In this document: in pieces, positions 1-7,874 of the stretch
Layout: each line of letters starts with the position of its first letter
Numbering within the stretch: position 1 is the first letter of the stretch
Source: Caulobacter sp.
GTDB taxonomy: Bacteria; Pseudomonadota; Alphaproteobacteria; Caulobacterales; Caulobacteraceae
Length of the DNA stretch: 64,000 nt
Reading direction: 5' to 3'
Assembly: GCA_030680355.1 (NCBI GenBank)
Contig: JAUXVF010000023.1
Span: forward strand, 62,001 to 126,000
Program-made: the position numbers and the translations under genes
The notes under the pieces: generated by a model
What the model was told of the DNA's origin: nothing
Databases searched by the model: none
What the model saw: only the letters and a program-made list of their open reading frames with translations

Positions 1-1192
1 CGCCGCTGGAGAACCAGCCCTGCGGGCAGATGGCCTCGGCCGTCGCTTCGGCGCGGTTCCAGTAGCCCTTCATCACCCCCCTGGCGCGGATCTGGATCTC
101 GCCAACCTCCTGCGGGCGGCCGACCTCGCCGGTGGGGGTGATCACCCGCACCTCGAAGCCCGGCCAGGGCTTGCCGCAGCTACGCAGCTTGTCGCGCTCG
201 GGCGTGTGGTCCTCGGGCGGCAGGTAGGTGGCGGCGCCGATGGTCTCGGTCAGGCCGTAGAGCTGGGTGAAGTCACAGCCGAACCGGGCCTGGGCCTGGC
301 GCAGCACGGCCTCGGAGATCGGCGAGGCGCCGTAGAAGATGCGCTCCAGCCGGCTGAAATCAGCTGTCTCGACGCCCGGGGTCTGCAGCAGCATGTTGAT
401 GATGGTCGGGGCCAGGAAGGCGTAGGCCACCTGTTTGTCCTGCAGCCGGTCGAGGATCTCCGTGGCGTTGACCTCACGGGTCAGGATGTTGCGCACCCCC
501 TGCAGCAGGGCCAGCAGGCCGCAGTTGGTCCCGGCGACATGGAACAGCGGCATGACCACCAGGTTGGTCTTGCCCGGCTCATAGCGGGCCCAGCCGGCCT
601 CCAGCGCCATTTCGAACAGGCTGAGGAAGTTGGCCTGGGTCAACTGCACACCCTTGGGCAGACCCGTGGTGCCGCTGGTGTAGAGCTGGATGACGTCGTC
701 GTCGGCCTGGGCCGGCAGATTGGGATCGTCGGCCGGGAAGGCGCTGATCCAGCCGCGGAAGTCCGGCCAGCGATCATGGCCCGGCTCGAACTGCACCAGA
801 CCCTCGAGGTCGGGCAGGTCGCTGACGATCATGTCGACCTCGTCGGCGAAGTCGGCCCCGACGACCAGCAGTCTGGCGCCGGCGTCCTTGAGAATGAAGG
901 CGATCTCCGGCGGGGCCAGGCGCCAGTTGACCGGAGCGATGGTCACCCGGGCCTTCACCGCGCCCATCCAGAGGACGAAGAAGTCGTCGATGTTCCTGGC
1001 CAGCACCCCGACCCGGTCGCCGGGCTTGAGGCCCCGGGCCAGCAGGGCGTTGGCGCAACGGTTCGACTCGCGGTCGAGCGCCCCGAAGGTGGTGACGCGG
1101 CCCTCGAACCAGACGGCTTCGGCGTCAGGGCGCAGGCGGGCCTGGACGCGGGCCACGTCGGCCACGGACTGGATATCGGCGAGATCGATCAT
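1..1192 (-). CDS. AMP-dependent acyl-CoA ligase, C-terminus cut by window edge
   Basis: This is an ANL-superfamily ligase that would activate a fatty or other carboxylic acid to its CoA thioester through an acyl-adenylate in the cytosol. About 397 residues are visible, reading MIDLADIQSV at the start. The AMP-binding P-loop YTSGTTGLPKG lies near residues 171-181. The frame is still open at the left edge just past GYWNRAEAT and GWFSSG, so most of the small C-terminal domain lies outside the window. It is followed upstream by an aldehyde dehydrogenase and an SMP-30 lactonase on the same strand, which suggests a carbon-catabolism neighbourhood, but a hairpin terminator separates it from the dehydrogenase. 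The acid substrate cannot be told from sequence. Confidence 0.9.
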   Translation of the reverse strand, partial: MIDLADIQSVADVARVQARLRPDAEAVWFEGRVTTFGALDRESNRCANALLARGLKPGDRVGVLARNIDDFFVLWMGAVKARVTIAPVNWRLAPPEIAFILKDAGARLLVVGADFADEVDMIVSDLPDLEGLVQFEPGHDRWPDFRGWISAFPADDPNLPAQADDDVIQLYTSGTTGLPKGVQLTQANFLSLFEMALEAGWARYEPGKTNLVVMPLFHVAGTNCGLLALLQGVRNILTREVNATEILDRLQDKQVAYAFLAPTIINMLLQTPGVETADFSRLERIFYGASPISEAVLRQAQARFGCDFTQLYGLTETIGAATYLPPEDHTPERDKLRSCGKPWPGFEVRVITPTGEVGRPQEVGEIQIRARGVMKGYWNRAEATAEAICPQGWFSSG

Positions 1193-1260
1193 GGATGCTT
1201 CCTCCGGTCGCCGCCGCCTCTGTCGGGCGCTGGCGGTCAAGCTTGCACAAGGTTGGCGGC

Positions 1261-1297
1261 AAGAAAAAGGGCCCCCGGAGTGTTCCGGAGGCCCTTT
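1261..1297 (-). terminator. Intrinsic terminator of the aldehyde dehydrogenase gene
   Basis: Read on the minus strand, positions 1297-1266 form a stem of about 14 bp with one mismatch and a 4-nt loop. A T-rich tail (TTTTTCTT) follows directly. It lies about 120 bp past the stop of the dehydrogenase gene and ahead of the acyl-CoA ligase. Confidence 0.8.
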
Positions 1298-1321
1298 GGA
1301 CTGCTGAGCGGTCCCGCGTGG

Positions 1322-1405
1322 TTCGACACGCACCCTGCGGGTGCTGCTCACCATGACGTGCCCTGAGCTACGTCATCCTGAGCAGGCCCGAAGGGCCGTG
1401 TCGAA
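1322..1405. repeat. REP-like cruciform palindrome
   Basis: The outer arms TTCGACACG (1322-1330) and CGTGTCGAA (1397-1405) pair perfectly. An inner pair, 1344-1359 with 1370-1385, matches at 14 of 16 positions. Each arm carries its own small hairpin: CACCC-TGC-GGGTG on the left and GCCC-GAA-GGGC on the right. The structure is the size and form of a bacterial intergenic REP/BIME element. It sits between the dehydrogenase stop and its terminator. No second copy was noticed in this window. Confidence 0.6.
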
Positions 1406-1416
1406 GGACGCAACCT

Positions 1417-2856
1417 CTATTCGGCGGCCTTGGCCGGGCTGAAGCCGATCACGGCCTTGGTTTCCAGGAAGTCGTGGAAGCCGTAGTCGCCCCATTCGCG
1501 GCCGTTGCCGCTCATCTTGTAGCCGCCGAACGGGGCCATCAGGTCGGGGCCGGCGTTGTTGATGTTGACCTGACCGGCGCGCAGCTTGCTGGCCACGTCG
1601 CGGATGCCGGCCATATCCGTGCCCGAGACATAGGCCGCCAGGCCGTACTCGGTGTCGTTGCCGACCTTCACGGCCTCATCGACGGTGGTGTAGCCGATGA
1701 TCGAGACGACCGGGCCGAAGATCTCTTCCTTGGCGATGGTCATGTCGTTGGTGACGTTGGCGAAGACGGTCGGTTTGACGAAATAGCCCTTGTCCAGGCC
1801 TTCGGGACGGCCGACGCCGCCGGACACCAGGGTGGCGCCCTCGTCGATGCCCTTCTGGATCAGGCCCTGGATCTTGTTGAACTGGACCTCGGAGACGACC
1901 GGACCCATCTGGGCGTTGCCCTTGGGATCGCCGACGGTGGTCGACTCGGCGGCGGCCCTGGCGATCTGGATCACCTCATCCATGCGCTTGCCCGGGACCA
2001 GCATGCGGGTCGGGGCGTTGCAGGACTGGCCGGAGTTGTTCATCACCGCGCGCACGCCGCCGGTGATGGCCGATTTGAAGTCGGCGTCGTCGAGGATGAT
2101 GTTGGGGCTCTTGCCGCCCAGCTCCTGGGCCACGCGCTTGACGGTCGGGGCGGCGTTCTTGGCCACCTCGATGCCGGCGCGGGTCGAGCCGGTGAAGCTC
2201 ATCATGTCCACTTCGGGGTGGCTGGACAGGGCCGCGCCGACCGTGGGGCCGTCACCATTGATCAGGTTGAAGACGCCGGCCGGCACGCCGGCGGCATGCA
2301 GGATCTCGGTCCAGATGTAGGCCGAGAAGGGCGCCACTTCCGACGGCTTGAGCACCATGGTGCAGCCCACGGCCAGGGCCGGGGCGACCTTGCAGGCGAT
2401 CTGGTTGACCGGCCAGTTCCAGGGGGTGATCAGGCCGCAGACGCCGATCGGCTCCTTGACCAGGCGGGTCGTGCCGCGGTCCTCGGCGAACTTGAAGTTC
2501 TTCAGGATTTCGGCGGCGGTCTGCAGGTGGGCCACGCCCATGGCGGCCTGGGCCCGCTGGGCCAGCGAGGCGGGCGCGCCCATTTCCTCGGTGATGGCGT
2601 CAGCCATGTCGCCGTAGCGCTTCTGGTATTCGACGATGATCCGCTCGAGCAGGTCGACGCGATCGGCGACGCTGGTCTGGGAGTAGGACTCAAAGGCCTT
2701 CCGCGCGGCCATCACGGCCGTGTCGACATCAGCGGCCGTGCCCATGCTGATATGGCCGCAGACTTCCTCGTTCGCCGGATTGATGACGTCGAGAACCTTC
2801 GCGCCGGCGGGCTGAACCCACTGACCATCGATGTAGAATTTTGTGTACTCGCGCAT
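1417..2856 (-). CDS. NAD(P)-dependent aldehyde dehydrogenase family protein
   Basis: This is an aldehyde dehydrogenase of about 479 residues, the usual length for the family. It would oxidise an aldehyde to the acid. The catalytic cysteine is in GQSCNAPTR (about residue 279) and the general-base glutamate in QELGGKSPN (about residue 245). The Rossmann region contains the family motifs TPWNWP, KPSE and FTGSTRAG. Two ATGs are possible, at 2862 and 2856. The Shine-Dalgarno AGGGAGAG directly touches the first, so the second, about 8 nt away, is preferred. The neighbouring acyl-CoA ligase could use the acid product. The specific substrate is unknown. Confidence 0.93.
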   Translation of the reverse strand: MREYTKFYIDGQWVQPAGAKVLDVINPANEEVCGHISMGTAADVDTAVMAARKAFESYSQTSVADRVDLLERIIVEYQKRYGDMADAITEEMGAPASLAQRAQAAMGVAHLQTAAEILKNFKFAEDRGTTRLVKEPIGVCGLITPWNWPVNQIACKVAPALAVGCTMVLKPSEVAPFSAYIWTEILHAAGVPAGVFNLINGDGPTVGAALSSHPEVDMMSFTGSTRAGIEVAKNAAPTVKRVAQELGGKSPNIILDDADFKSAITGGVRAVMNNSGQSCNAPTRMLVPGKRMDEVIQIARAAAESTTVGDPKGNAQMGPVVSEVQFNKIQGLIQKGIDEGATLVSGGVGRPEGLDKGYFVKPTVFANVTNDMTIAKEEIFGPVVSIIGYTTVDEAVKVGNDTEYGLAAYVSGTDMAGIRDVASKLRAGQVNINNAGPDLMAPFGGYKMSGNGREWGDYGFHDFLETKAVIGFSPAKAAE

Positions 2857-2946
2857 CGCCATCTCTCCCTGGGAATCTGTGGGCCGCGCTCCGGCCGCTT
2901 CAAACGTTAGTTTAGTTACCGCCGATCACCTCGGAAAGGGGGCTCA

Positions 2947-3894
2947 TCAAAGTTGATGCACGTGAGGCTGTCCGGCGACCGGGCTGCGGGCCTTCAGCAC
3001 ATAGTCGGCGCGGATCGAGCCGATGTAGAGATCTCTCAGATCCGGACCGCCCCAGGTGACGTTGGTCGGATGATTGACGACCTCGCCGGAAGGGTCATGG
3101 ACCACGACCTCGACCGCGCCGGAAGGCGTGATGGCCACCACCTTGTTGGCGGCCGGCAAACAGACCCAGAGGTTGCCGTCGACATCGAGCCCGACGCCGT
3201 CGGTGTAGCCGAGGTCTTCCGGGTGATGCTCCGCGCTCGCCGCGGCCTCGGCGTCGACCGGCGTCAACAGGCGGCCCAGCTGGGGGCCGTAGCGTTCGCC
3301 GGGGCCGAGTCCGCCGCCGGGCAATATCTCGAAACGCAGAACGTCGGCCGCGCTGGTCTGGGCGCAGTAGAGCCAGTGATCGTCGGCTGACAGGGCCATG
3401 CCGTTGGGAAACTTCAGCCCCTCGGCGACGATGGCGGTCGAACCGTCCCGCCGAAGGACGAAGATGAATCCGTCCGTGCGGCCATCGAGAGCCAGGGGCC
3501 AGGTCTCGGCATGGGTCGAGTTGGCGCACCAGATGTTGCCGGCCCGGTCGAGCACCGGATAGTTGGCGCTGGTCAGCCGCTTGCCGCCGACTTCGGCGAC
3601 CAGGGTTTCATGCTTGCCAGTGGCCGGATCGAACCGCTGCAGCGGCCCCTCCTCGCGGTCATAGACGCCGAAATTTGCGATCAGCACTCGGCCCTGGAGG
3701 TCCATATTGAGGCCGTTCGGCGCCCCGCCCTTCGGCCCCATGCGGGTGAACGACCCGTCGGGATGGATTTCGGCGACCGCGCACTGATGGTCCGACGCAA
3801 AGATGCGGCCGTCCTTGCCGACCACGACGTCCTCGGGTCGGTCGATGCCCTCGGCGATCCTGTGAAAGTCTTTTGGCGTCATCCAGCTCGACAT
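2947..3894 (-). CDS. SMP-30/gluconolactonase/LRE family protein
   Basis: A 315-residue, six-bladed beta-propeller hydrolase of the SMP-30/gluconolactonase family, usually metal-dependent lactonases. The repeated blade signature is visible in RPEDVVVGKDGRIFASD, PNGLNMDLQGRVLIANFG, FPNGMALSADDHWLYCAQ and GYTDGVGLDVDGNLWV. These blades contribute the metal-binding Glu, Asn and Asp residues in the family. No signal peptide is seen, so it is probably cytosolic. The start is supported by a GGGGAGGA ribosome site 8 nt upstream. Its position beside an aldehyde dehydrogenase fits sugar-acid or lactone breakdown, but no sugar-specific gene is present to confirm this. Confidence 0.88.
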   Translation of the reverse strand: MSSWMTPKDFHRIAEGIDRPEDVVVGKDGRIFASDHQCAVAEIHPDGSFTRMGPKGGAPNGLNMDLQGRVLIANFGVYDREEGPLQRFDPATGKHETLVAEVGGKRLTSANYPVLDRAGNIWCANSTHAETWPLALDGRTDGFIFVLRRDGSTAIVAEGLKFPNGMALSADDHWLYCAQTSAADVLRFEILPGGGLGPGERYGPQLGRLLTPVDAEAAASAEHHPEDLGYTDGVGLDVDGNLWVCLPAANKVVAITPSGAVEVVVHDPSGEVVNHPTNVTWGGPDLRDLYIGSIRADYVLKARSPVAGQPHVHQL

Positions 3895-3923
3895 CCCGGT
3901 TCCTCCCCTGACTTTGGTTGGCG

Positions 3924-4397
3924 CTACCAGAACAGGTCCGGCGGACCGCCGTCCAGCATCTCGGCGATGCGTCGGCGGGTTCCCGCTGTCGTGCCCTCCG
4001 GCAGGGCGCGCGGATCAAACCATTCGACCCGCAGGATTTCGCCGCGCGACGTCGCCGGAACCAGCGTCCAGTCGTCGATCCGGAAGATCAGCACATGGTC
4101 GCCCCGGAAGAGGCGGTGATTGGAGTGGAAGGAGACGAGTCGCGGCCGTCCCTGGACCTGGATGCCCGCCTCTTCCTGCAGTTCGCGGATGACCGACAGC
4201 TCGGCGGTCTCGCCCCGCTCGACGCCGCCGCCGGGCAGGTACCAGCCTGGCGTATAGCTGTGCTCGATCAGGAGAACGCGGCCTTCACCGTCGAACACCA
4301 CGGCCCGCACGCCAAGCGTCAGCCCCCGGATCTGACGCATCAGAACCTGGTAAGCGGGCCGAATTTTCGGTTCCAGGAAGCGTTTCCAGGCGGACAT
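3924..4397 (-). CDS. Nudix hydrolase
   Basis: A 157-residue Nudix protein that would cleave a nucleoside-diphosphate-linked substrate. The Nudix box is complete in register: it begins GGGVERGETAEL and continues RELQEEAGI, giving the G-x5-E-x7-REUxEExGU pattern with both metal-binding glutamates. The N-terminal half has the family beta strands (VRAVVFDGEGRVLLIEHSY). It lies 29 bp upstream of the SMP-30 gene on the same strand and may be co-transcribed. No substrate-defining motif was recognised. Confidence 0.9.
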   Translation of the reverse strand: MSAWKRFLEPKIRPAYQVLMRQIRGLTLGVRAVVFDGEGRVLLIEHSYTPGWYLPGGGVERGETAELSVIRELQEEAGIQVQGRPRLVSFHSNHRLFRGDHVLIFRIDDWTLVPATSRGEILRVEWFDPRALPEGTTAGTRRRIAEMLDGGPPDLFW

Positions 4398-4479
4398 GGG
4401 GGTCAGACTAGAACGCCTGCTTGCCCGGGGCGATAGCGGCGGTTAAAGCCGAACAGTCATTTTTTCAGGGAGCCGCGAC

Positions 4480-4560
4480 ATGCTCGCCATCGGCGTCATC
4501 GCCTTGTTCATCGTCATCCTGGCCGGGATCAACCTGTACGAATTCGGCCGGATCGACTGA
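4480..4560 (+). CDS. 26-residue single-span membrane peptide
   Basis: A very short open frame reads MLAIGVIALF, then a hydrophobic run, and ends NLYEFGRID. It has one predicted transmembrane helix (about residues 2-19) and a charged C-terminal tail. A GGGAG ribosome site lies about 6 nt upstream. The stop is followed after 25 bp by the start of the SDR gene on the same strand, so it may lead the folate-related operon. No function is known to me. The good ribosome site and the protein-like hydrophobicity support it. Conservation in relatives would be the deciding evidence. Confidence 0.5.
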   Translation: MLAIGVIALFIVILAGINLYEFGRID

Positions 4561-4585
4561 CCGTTTCTGTCGGGAGCCCATCGCC

Positions 4586-5329
4586 GTGAACGGCGTAGCC
4601 CTGGTCACCGGCGCAGCGCGCCGCATCGGCAGGGCCCTGGCGGTCGAAGCCGCGCGGGCCGGGCTGCATGTGGCGGTGCATCATCGCCATTCACATGACG
4701 ACGCCGAAGAAACCGCCGCGCTCGTTCGGGCGGAGGGGCGCCAGGCCCTAGTTCTCGACGGCGATCTGACCGCGCCCGACGCCGCCCATCTGATTGCCCG
4801 GGCCGAGGCCCTGGGCCCGGTCACCCTGCTGGTCAACAACGCCTCCCTGTTCCAGGACGACCGGTTCGACACCGCCGCGGCCGAGGACATCGACGCGCAC
4901 ATGGCCGCCAACCTGCGGGCGCCGGTGATCCTGGCCCAGGATTTCGCCCACGCCCTGCAGGCGGACCGGACCGGTCTGATCGTCAACATCCTCGATCAGC
5001 GCGTCTGGCGGCCCAACCCCCAGTTCTTCAGCTACAGCCTGTCGAAGGCGGCGCTCTGGCACGCCACCCAGACCATGGCCCAGGCCCTGGCGCCGCGCAT
5101 TCGCGTCAACGCCATCGGGCCGGGGCCGACCCTGGCCTCCGTTCATCAGAAGCCCGGCGAGTTCGAGATGGAGGCCTCGGCCACCCTGCTCGGGCGCGCC
5201 GTGACGCCGGCGGCGATCGCCGCCGCCCTGCGCTATCTGATTGACGCTACGGCGGTGACGGGCCAGATGATCGCCGTGGACAGCGGGCAGCATCTGGCCT
5301 GGCGCACCCCCGACATCATCGACTCCTGA
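4586..5329 (+). CDS. SDR-family oxidoreductase, pteridine-reductase-like
   Basis: A 247-residue short-chain dehydrogenase. The N-terminal cofactor motif is TGAARRIG; the double Arg is typical of NADPH-dependent pteridine reductases. NNAS follows near residue 85, and the YSLSK motif carries the catalytic Tyr and Lys. The residue usually occupied by catalytic Ser is in the stretch NILDQRVWRPN, as in FolM-like proteins that lack a standard serine there. A GTG start at 4586 has GGGAG 9 nt upstream. The longer frame running upstream lacks a ribosome site and overlaps the small membrane peptide. The next gene is folB, so a role in reducing dihydropterins in folate or related cofactor metabolism is inferred. 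Confidence 0.82.
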   Translation: MNGVALVTGAARRIGRALAVEAARAGLHVAVHHRHSHDDAEETAALVRAEGRQALVLDGDLTAPDAAHLIARAEALGPVTLLVNNASLFQDDRFDTAAAEDIDAHMAANLRAPVILAQDFAHALQADRTGLIVNILDQRVWRPNPQFFSYSLSKAALWHATQTMAQALAPRIRVNAIGPGPTLASVHQKPGEFEMEASATLLGRAVTPAAIAAALRYLIDATAVTGQMIAVDSGQHLAWRTPDIIDS

Positions 5330-5341
5330 CAAAGAGGCGAC

Positions 5342-5749
5342 GTGGCCGTAGCGACCCTTCCCGAAGAACCGTTTGAGCCCGCGCCCGCGGCCCGCGTCAT
5401 CGTGACCAAGGTGTTCGTGCGCGGCCTGCGCGTGGAAGCCGAGGTCGGCGTCTATATCCATGAGCGCGGCAAAACCCAGCCGCTGGTTATTGATGTCGAA
5501 CTGGACGTCTCGGCCGTTCATGCCGAGCGGCTGGCCCAGACGGTCAATTACGAACGCATCGCCAACGACGCGCGCGCCATCGCCGCCGAGGGTCACATCG
5601 AGCTGGTCGAGATGTTCGCCGAACGGCTGGCCGACCGCTGCCTCGTCGATCCCCGCGTCACCCGCGCCCGGGTGCGGGTCGAAAAGCCCATGGCCCTCGC
5701 CCCCGACGCCCAGGCGGCCGGGGTCGAGATCACGGCGGTCCGGGCCTGA
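5342..5749 (+). CDS. folB: Dihydroneopterin aldolase
   Basis: A 135-residue FolB enzyme of folate biosynthesis, splitting dihydroneopterin into 6-hydroxymethyl-dihydropterin and glycolaldehyde. The family residues are visible: Glu in VGVYIHERG, Tyr in TVNYERI and Lys in RVEKPMAL. The first 18 residues are a Pro/Ala-rich extension. The GTG start has a GAGG site about 5 nt upstream and lies 12 bp past the SDR stop, so the two are probably one transcript. The last codons overlap the following membrane-protein frame. Confidence 0.92.
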   Translation: MAVATLPEEPFEPAPAARVIVTKVFVRGLRVEAEVGVYIHERGKTQPLVIDVELDVSAVHAERLAQTVNYERIANDARAIAAEGHIELVEMFAERLADRCLVDPRVTRARVRVEKPMALAPDAQAAGVEITAVRA

Positions 5750-6312
5750 ACGCCGCCGACCCGCGCCACGCCGCCCGCCTCGCCCCGCTGAGGCCCGAAA
5801 CGGTCTGGGAGATCGAGGGCGACGATCTGATCGAAACCAACGGGCGTCGGCAGCGCCGCTGGGCGCTGTCAGACCTTAGGCAATTCCGGCTGGCCGGCCT
5901 GCCCGGCAGCCCGCGCCGGGCGCTGTCGCTGAAGTTCGCCCGCGGTCGGTGCATGATTGTCTCCCACAGCTGGATGGGCCCGGGGCGGTTCGAGGACCGA
6001 ACGGCGAGCTATGCGCGCCTGGTCCGGGAGATCGCCGATGCGGCCGCCGACCTGGCGCCACAAGCCCGTTTCACCACCGCGGGCTTGGAGCTGGGAGAGG
6101 CCTTCGCCTGGACCATGGGCCTGCTCGGCCTTGGCGCGGCCGTCCTCATGCTGTTGTCGATCACCGCCGGCGCCGCTGCTTTGGGCCTCGCCCTGGCCGC
6201 CCGACTTGTGTTCCTGTTGATCCTCATGATGGCGGTCCTGCCGTGGGTGAAGGGCGGCGGATCGCGGCTTGACCCGCGCGCCCTTCCCCAAGGACTGTTG
6301 TCGCCAACCTGA
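5746..6312 (+). CDS. Hypothetical membrane protein, unusual start
   Basis: An open frame continuing from the folB stop encodes a soluble N-terminal part (RPETVWEIEGDDLIETNG and on) and two hydrophobic helices near the C-terminus (GLLGLGAAVLMLLSITAG and RLVFLLILMMAVLPWV). The internal ATG at 5953 would discard the coding-like N-terminal third. No ATG, GTG or TTG occurs upstream in frame before that, but a CTG at 5746 overlaps the folB stop as CTGA, which resembles coupled starts elsewhere in this window. A second CTG at 5788 is possible. The start is therefore uncertain. No family was recognised. Confidence 0.55.
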   Translation: MNAADPRHAARLAPLRPETVWEIEGDDLIETNGRRQRRWALSDLRQFRLAGLPGSPRRALSLKFARGRCMIVSHSWMGPGRFEDRTASYARLVREIADAAADLAPQARFTTAGLELGEAFAWTMGLLGLGAAVLMLLSITAGAAALGLALAARLVFLLILMMAVLPWVKGGGSRLDPRALPQGLLSPT

Positions 6313-6369
6313 CCGGCGCGGGGCTCTCCCCTCGCCGGCGGACCCGACCATCAGCCGTGGAGACTGACC

Positions 6370-6768
6370 ATGACCGATATCGCCGCTGACCGCCCCCATG
6401 AAGACCGCGTGCTGCCCGCCGCCGTCTACGGTCTGTACATCCTCAGCATCCCCTCGGTCTGGGTGGCGGTGCTGATCGGCCTCGTCGTGGCCTACGCCAA
6501 TCGCGACACGGCGGGCCCGCGCATGAAGAGCCACTACGAATTCCTGATCCAGACCTTCTGGAAGGGGATCTGGTGGGCCATGTTCAGCATCGTGCTGATC
6601 GTGGTCGGCGGCATCCTCTCCATCGTCCTGATCGGCATACCCGCCTTCATCGCCGGTTGGGTGCTGCTGGGCGCCATTCACATCTGGTTCTACGTCCGCT
6701 GCCTGGTCGGTCTGCTGTATCTCGTGCGGGACGAGGCCTACCCCAGGCCCCAGGCTTGGTTGTTTTAA
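6370..6768 (+). CDS. DUF4870-like small membrane protein
   Basis: A 132-residue protein with about three to four transmembrane helices: one near residues 17-45, one around 65-85 and one around 90-115. The pattern (short cytosolic N-terminus, then KSHYEFLIQTFW between helices) matches the Tic20/DUF4870 type of small integral membrane proteins. GGAG lies 8 nt before the ATG. It stands alone between the preceding hypothetical gene (57 bp gap) and the TPR gene (134 bp gap). Function is unknown. Confidence 0.75.
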   Translation: MTDIAADRPHEDRVLPAAVYGLYILSIPSVWVAVLIGLVVAYANRDTAGPRMKSHYEFLIQTFWKGIWWAMFSIVLIVVGGILSIVLIGIPAFIAGWVLLGAIHIWFYVRCLVGLLYLVRDEAYPRPQAWLF

Positions 6769-6902
6769 AGGCGCCGCACGCCCTGGATGCCTAGCGAACG
6801 CACGGCGCCGCCTTTCGGCTTCCCCTGAGGGTTGAAGGCGTTTTGCCCCCTGCCCCGCCAGGCCGGACCCTCGGCCGTCTTGAGGACGAATGGGGGCTGA
6901 CA

Positions 6903-7874
6903 ATGGGCGGGCGTATACTGAGTTTTCTGCTTGGACTTCTGCTGGTCGCGGTCGGCTGGGCCCTCGTCGATCCTGACGGTATCGTCGGGACGCGGCTGCC
7001 GGCGTTGGCGCTGGGCGCCCTGGAGGGGCATCGCCCGTTTATCGGCTGGGGCGCCCTGGTCCTCGGGATCATCGCCCTGTTCTCGGCCGTGCTGCCGCGG
7101 GACGGCGGTTCCGGGGGCAAGAAGCGCCGGACGCCCCCGATTGTCGACTTCGACGCCGCCACCGAGACGGCCGCTGATGTGGACGTTGCGCCCGAACCGG
7201 AGGCGCCCGCCGCCATCGCCGCCGAGCCGACCCTTGAGACGCCGCCCCCTCAGCCGCCACCGCGCGAGGAGCCGTCGGACACGGACGTGTTCAACGCGCA
7301 GCGTGACGATCTGAGAACCCTGGTCCGCAACGAATCCTGGACCGAAGCCGCCGCCCTCGCGCGGCGGCTTCCCGCATCCGCCGCCACCGATGAAGAGCAT
7401 ATGATCGCCGCGCGCGACCTTGCCGACTTCGCCAGGTCCCAGGGCGACACCGACGACGCGGCAGAGGCCTATGAGACGGCGCTGAGCTTTGCCCGTCAGT
7501 TGCAGGCGGCGGCGCCCGGGGATGTCGAGCGCATGGCCACGGTCGCCGACCTGCTGACCGGCGTCGGGGACATGGCGCAGGACGAGGGCCGCCTCGACTC
7601 CGCGCTCGACGCCTTTGACGAGGCCCTGGCCTTGCGGCGGCAGGTCGTCGCCGAGCGCGACGACGCACGAACGCAGCGAGCCCTCTCGCTGACGCTGGAG
7701 CGGCTGGCGGACGCGCGCGAAGACCGCGGCCATCGCGTCCGCGCCCTGGAACTCTATCGGGAAAGTCTGTCGATCGCCGGCGACCTGGCCGCCAGCGATC
7801 CCCAAGCCTACGGCGAAGACCTGTCGGTCACCCGTCGTCGCCTCGCCGAGCTTGAAGCCAGACTGGCTGTCTAG
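6903..7874 (+). CDS. Membrane-anchored TPR-repeat protein
   Basis: A 323-residue protein. Two transmembrane helices lie within the first 65 residues, followed by a Pro/Ala/Glu-rich linker (about 75-125) and a C-terminal helical region of about 200 residues with tetratricopeptide-like repeats (EAYETALSFARQL, ALDAFDEALALRRQV, ALELYRESLSIAGDL). TPR domains usually hold protein partners. The ATG at 6903 opens the hydrophobic segment. An upstream alternative would add 20 polar residues without a ribosome site. Its stop codon shares a CTAG with the stop of convergent ilvE. No specific role can be assigned. Confidence 0.82.
   Translation: MGGRILSFLLGLLLVAVGWALVDPDGIVGTRLPALALGALEGHRPFIGWGALVLGIIALFSAVLPRDGGSGGKKRRTPPIVDFDAATETAADVDVAPEPEAPAAIAAEPTLETPPPQPPPREEPSDTDVFNAQRDDLRTLVRNESWTEAAALARRLPASAATDEEHMIAARDLADFARSQGDTDDAAEAYETALSFARQLQAAAPGDVERMATVADLLTGVGDMAQDEGRLDSALDAFDEALALRRQVVAERDDARTQRALSLTLERLADAREDRGHRVRALELYRESLSIAGDLAASDPQAYGEDLSVTRRRLAELEARLAV

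Noticed and set aside
206..1366. Long plus-strand open frame opposite the acyl-CoA ligase
   Set aside because: The minus-strand frame encodes a clear ANL ligase with YTSGTTGLPKG. The plus-strand product is low-complexity Gly/Val/Gln-rich sequence typical of an antisense shadow in GC-rich DNA.
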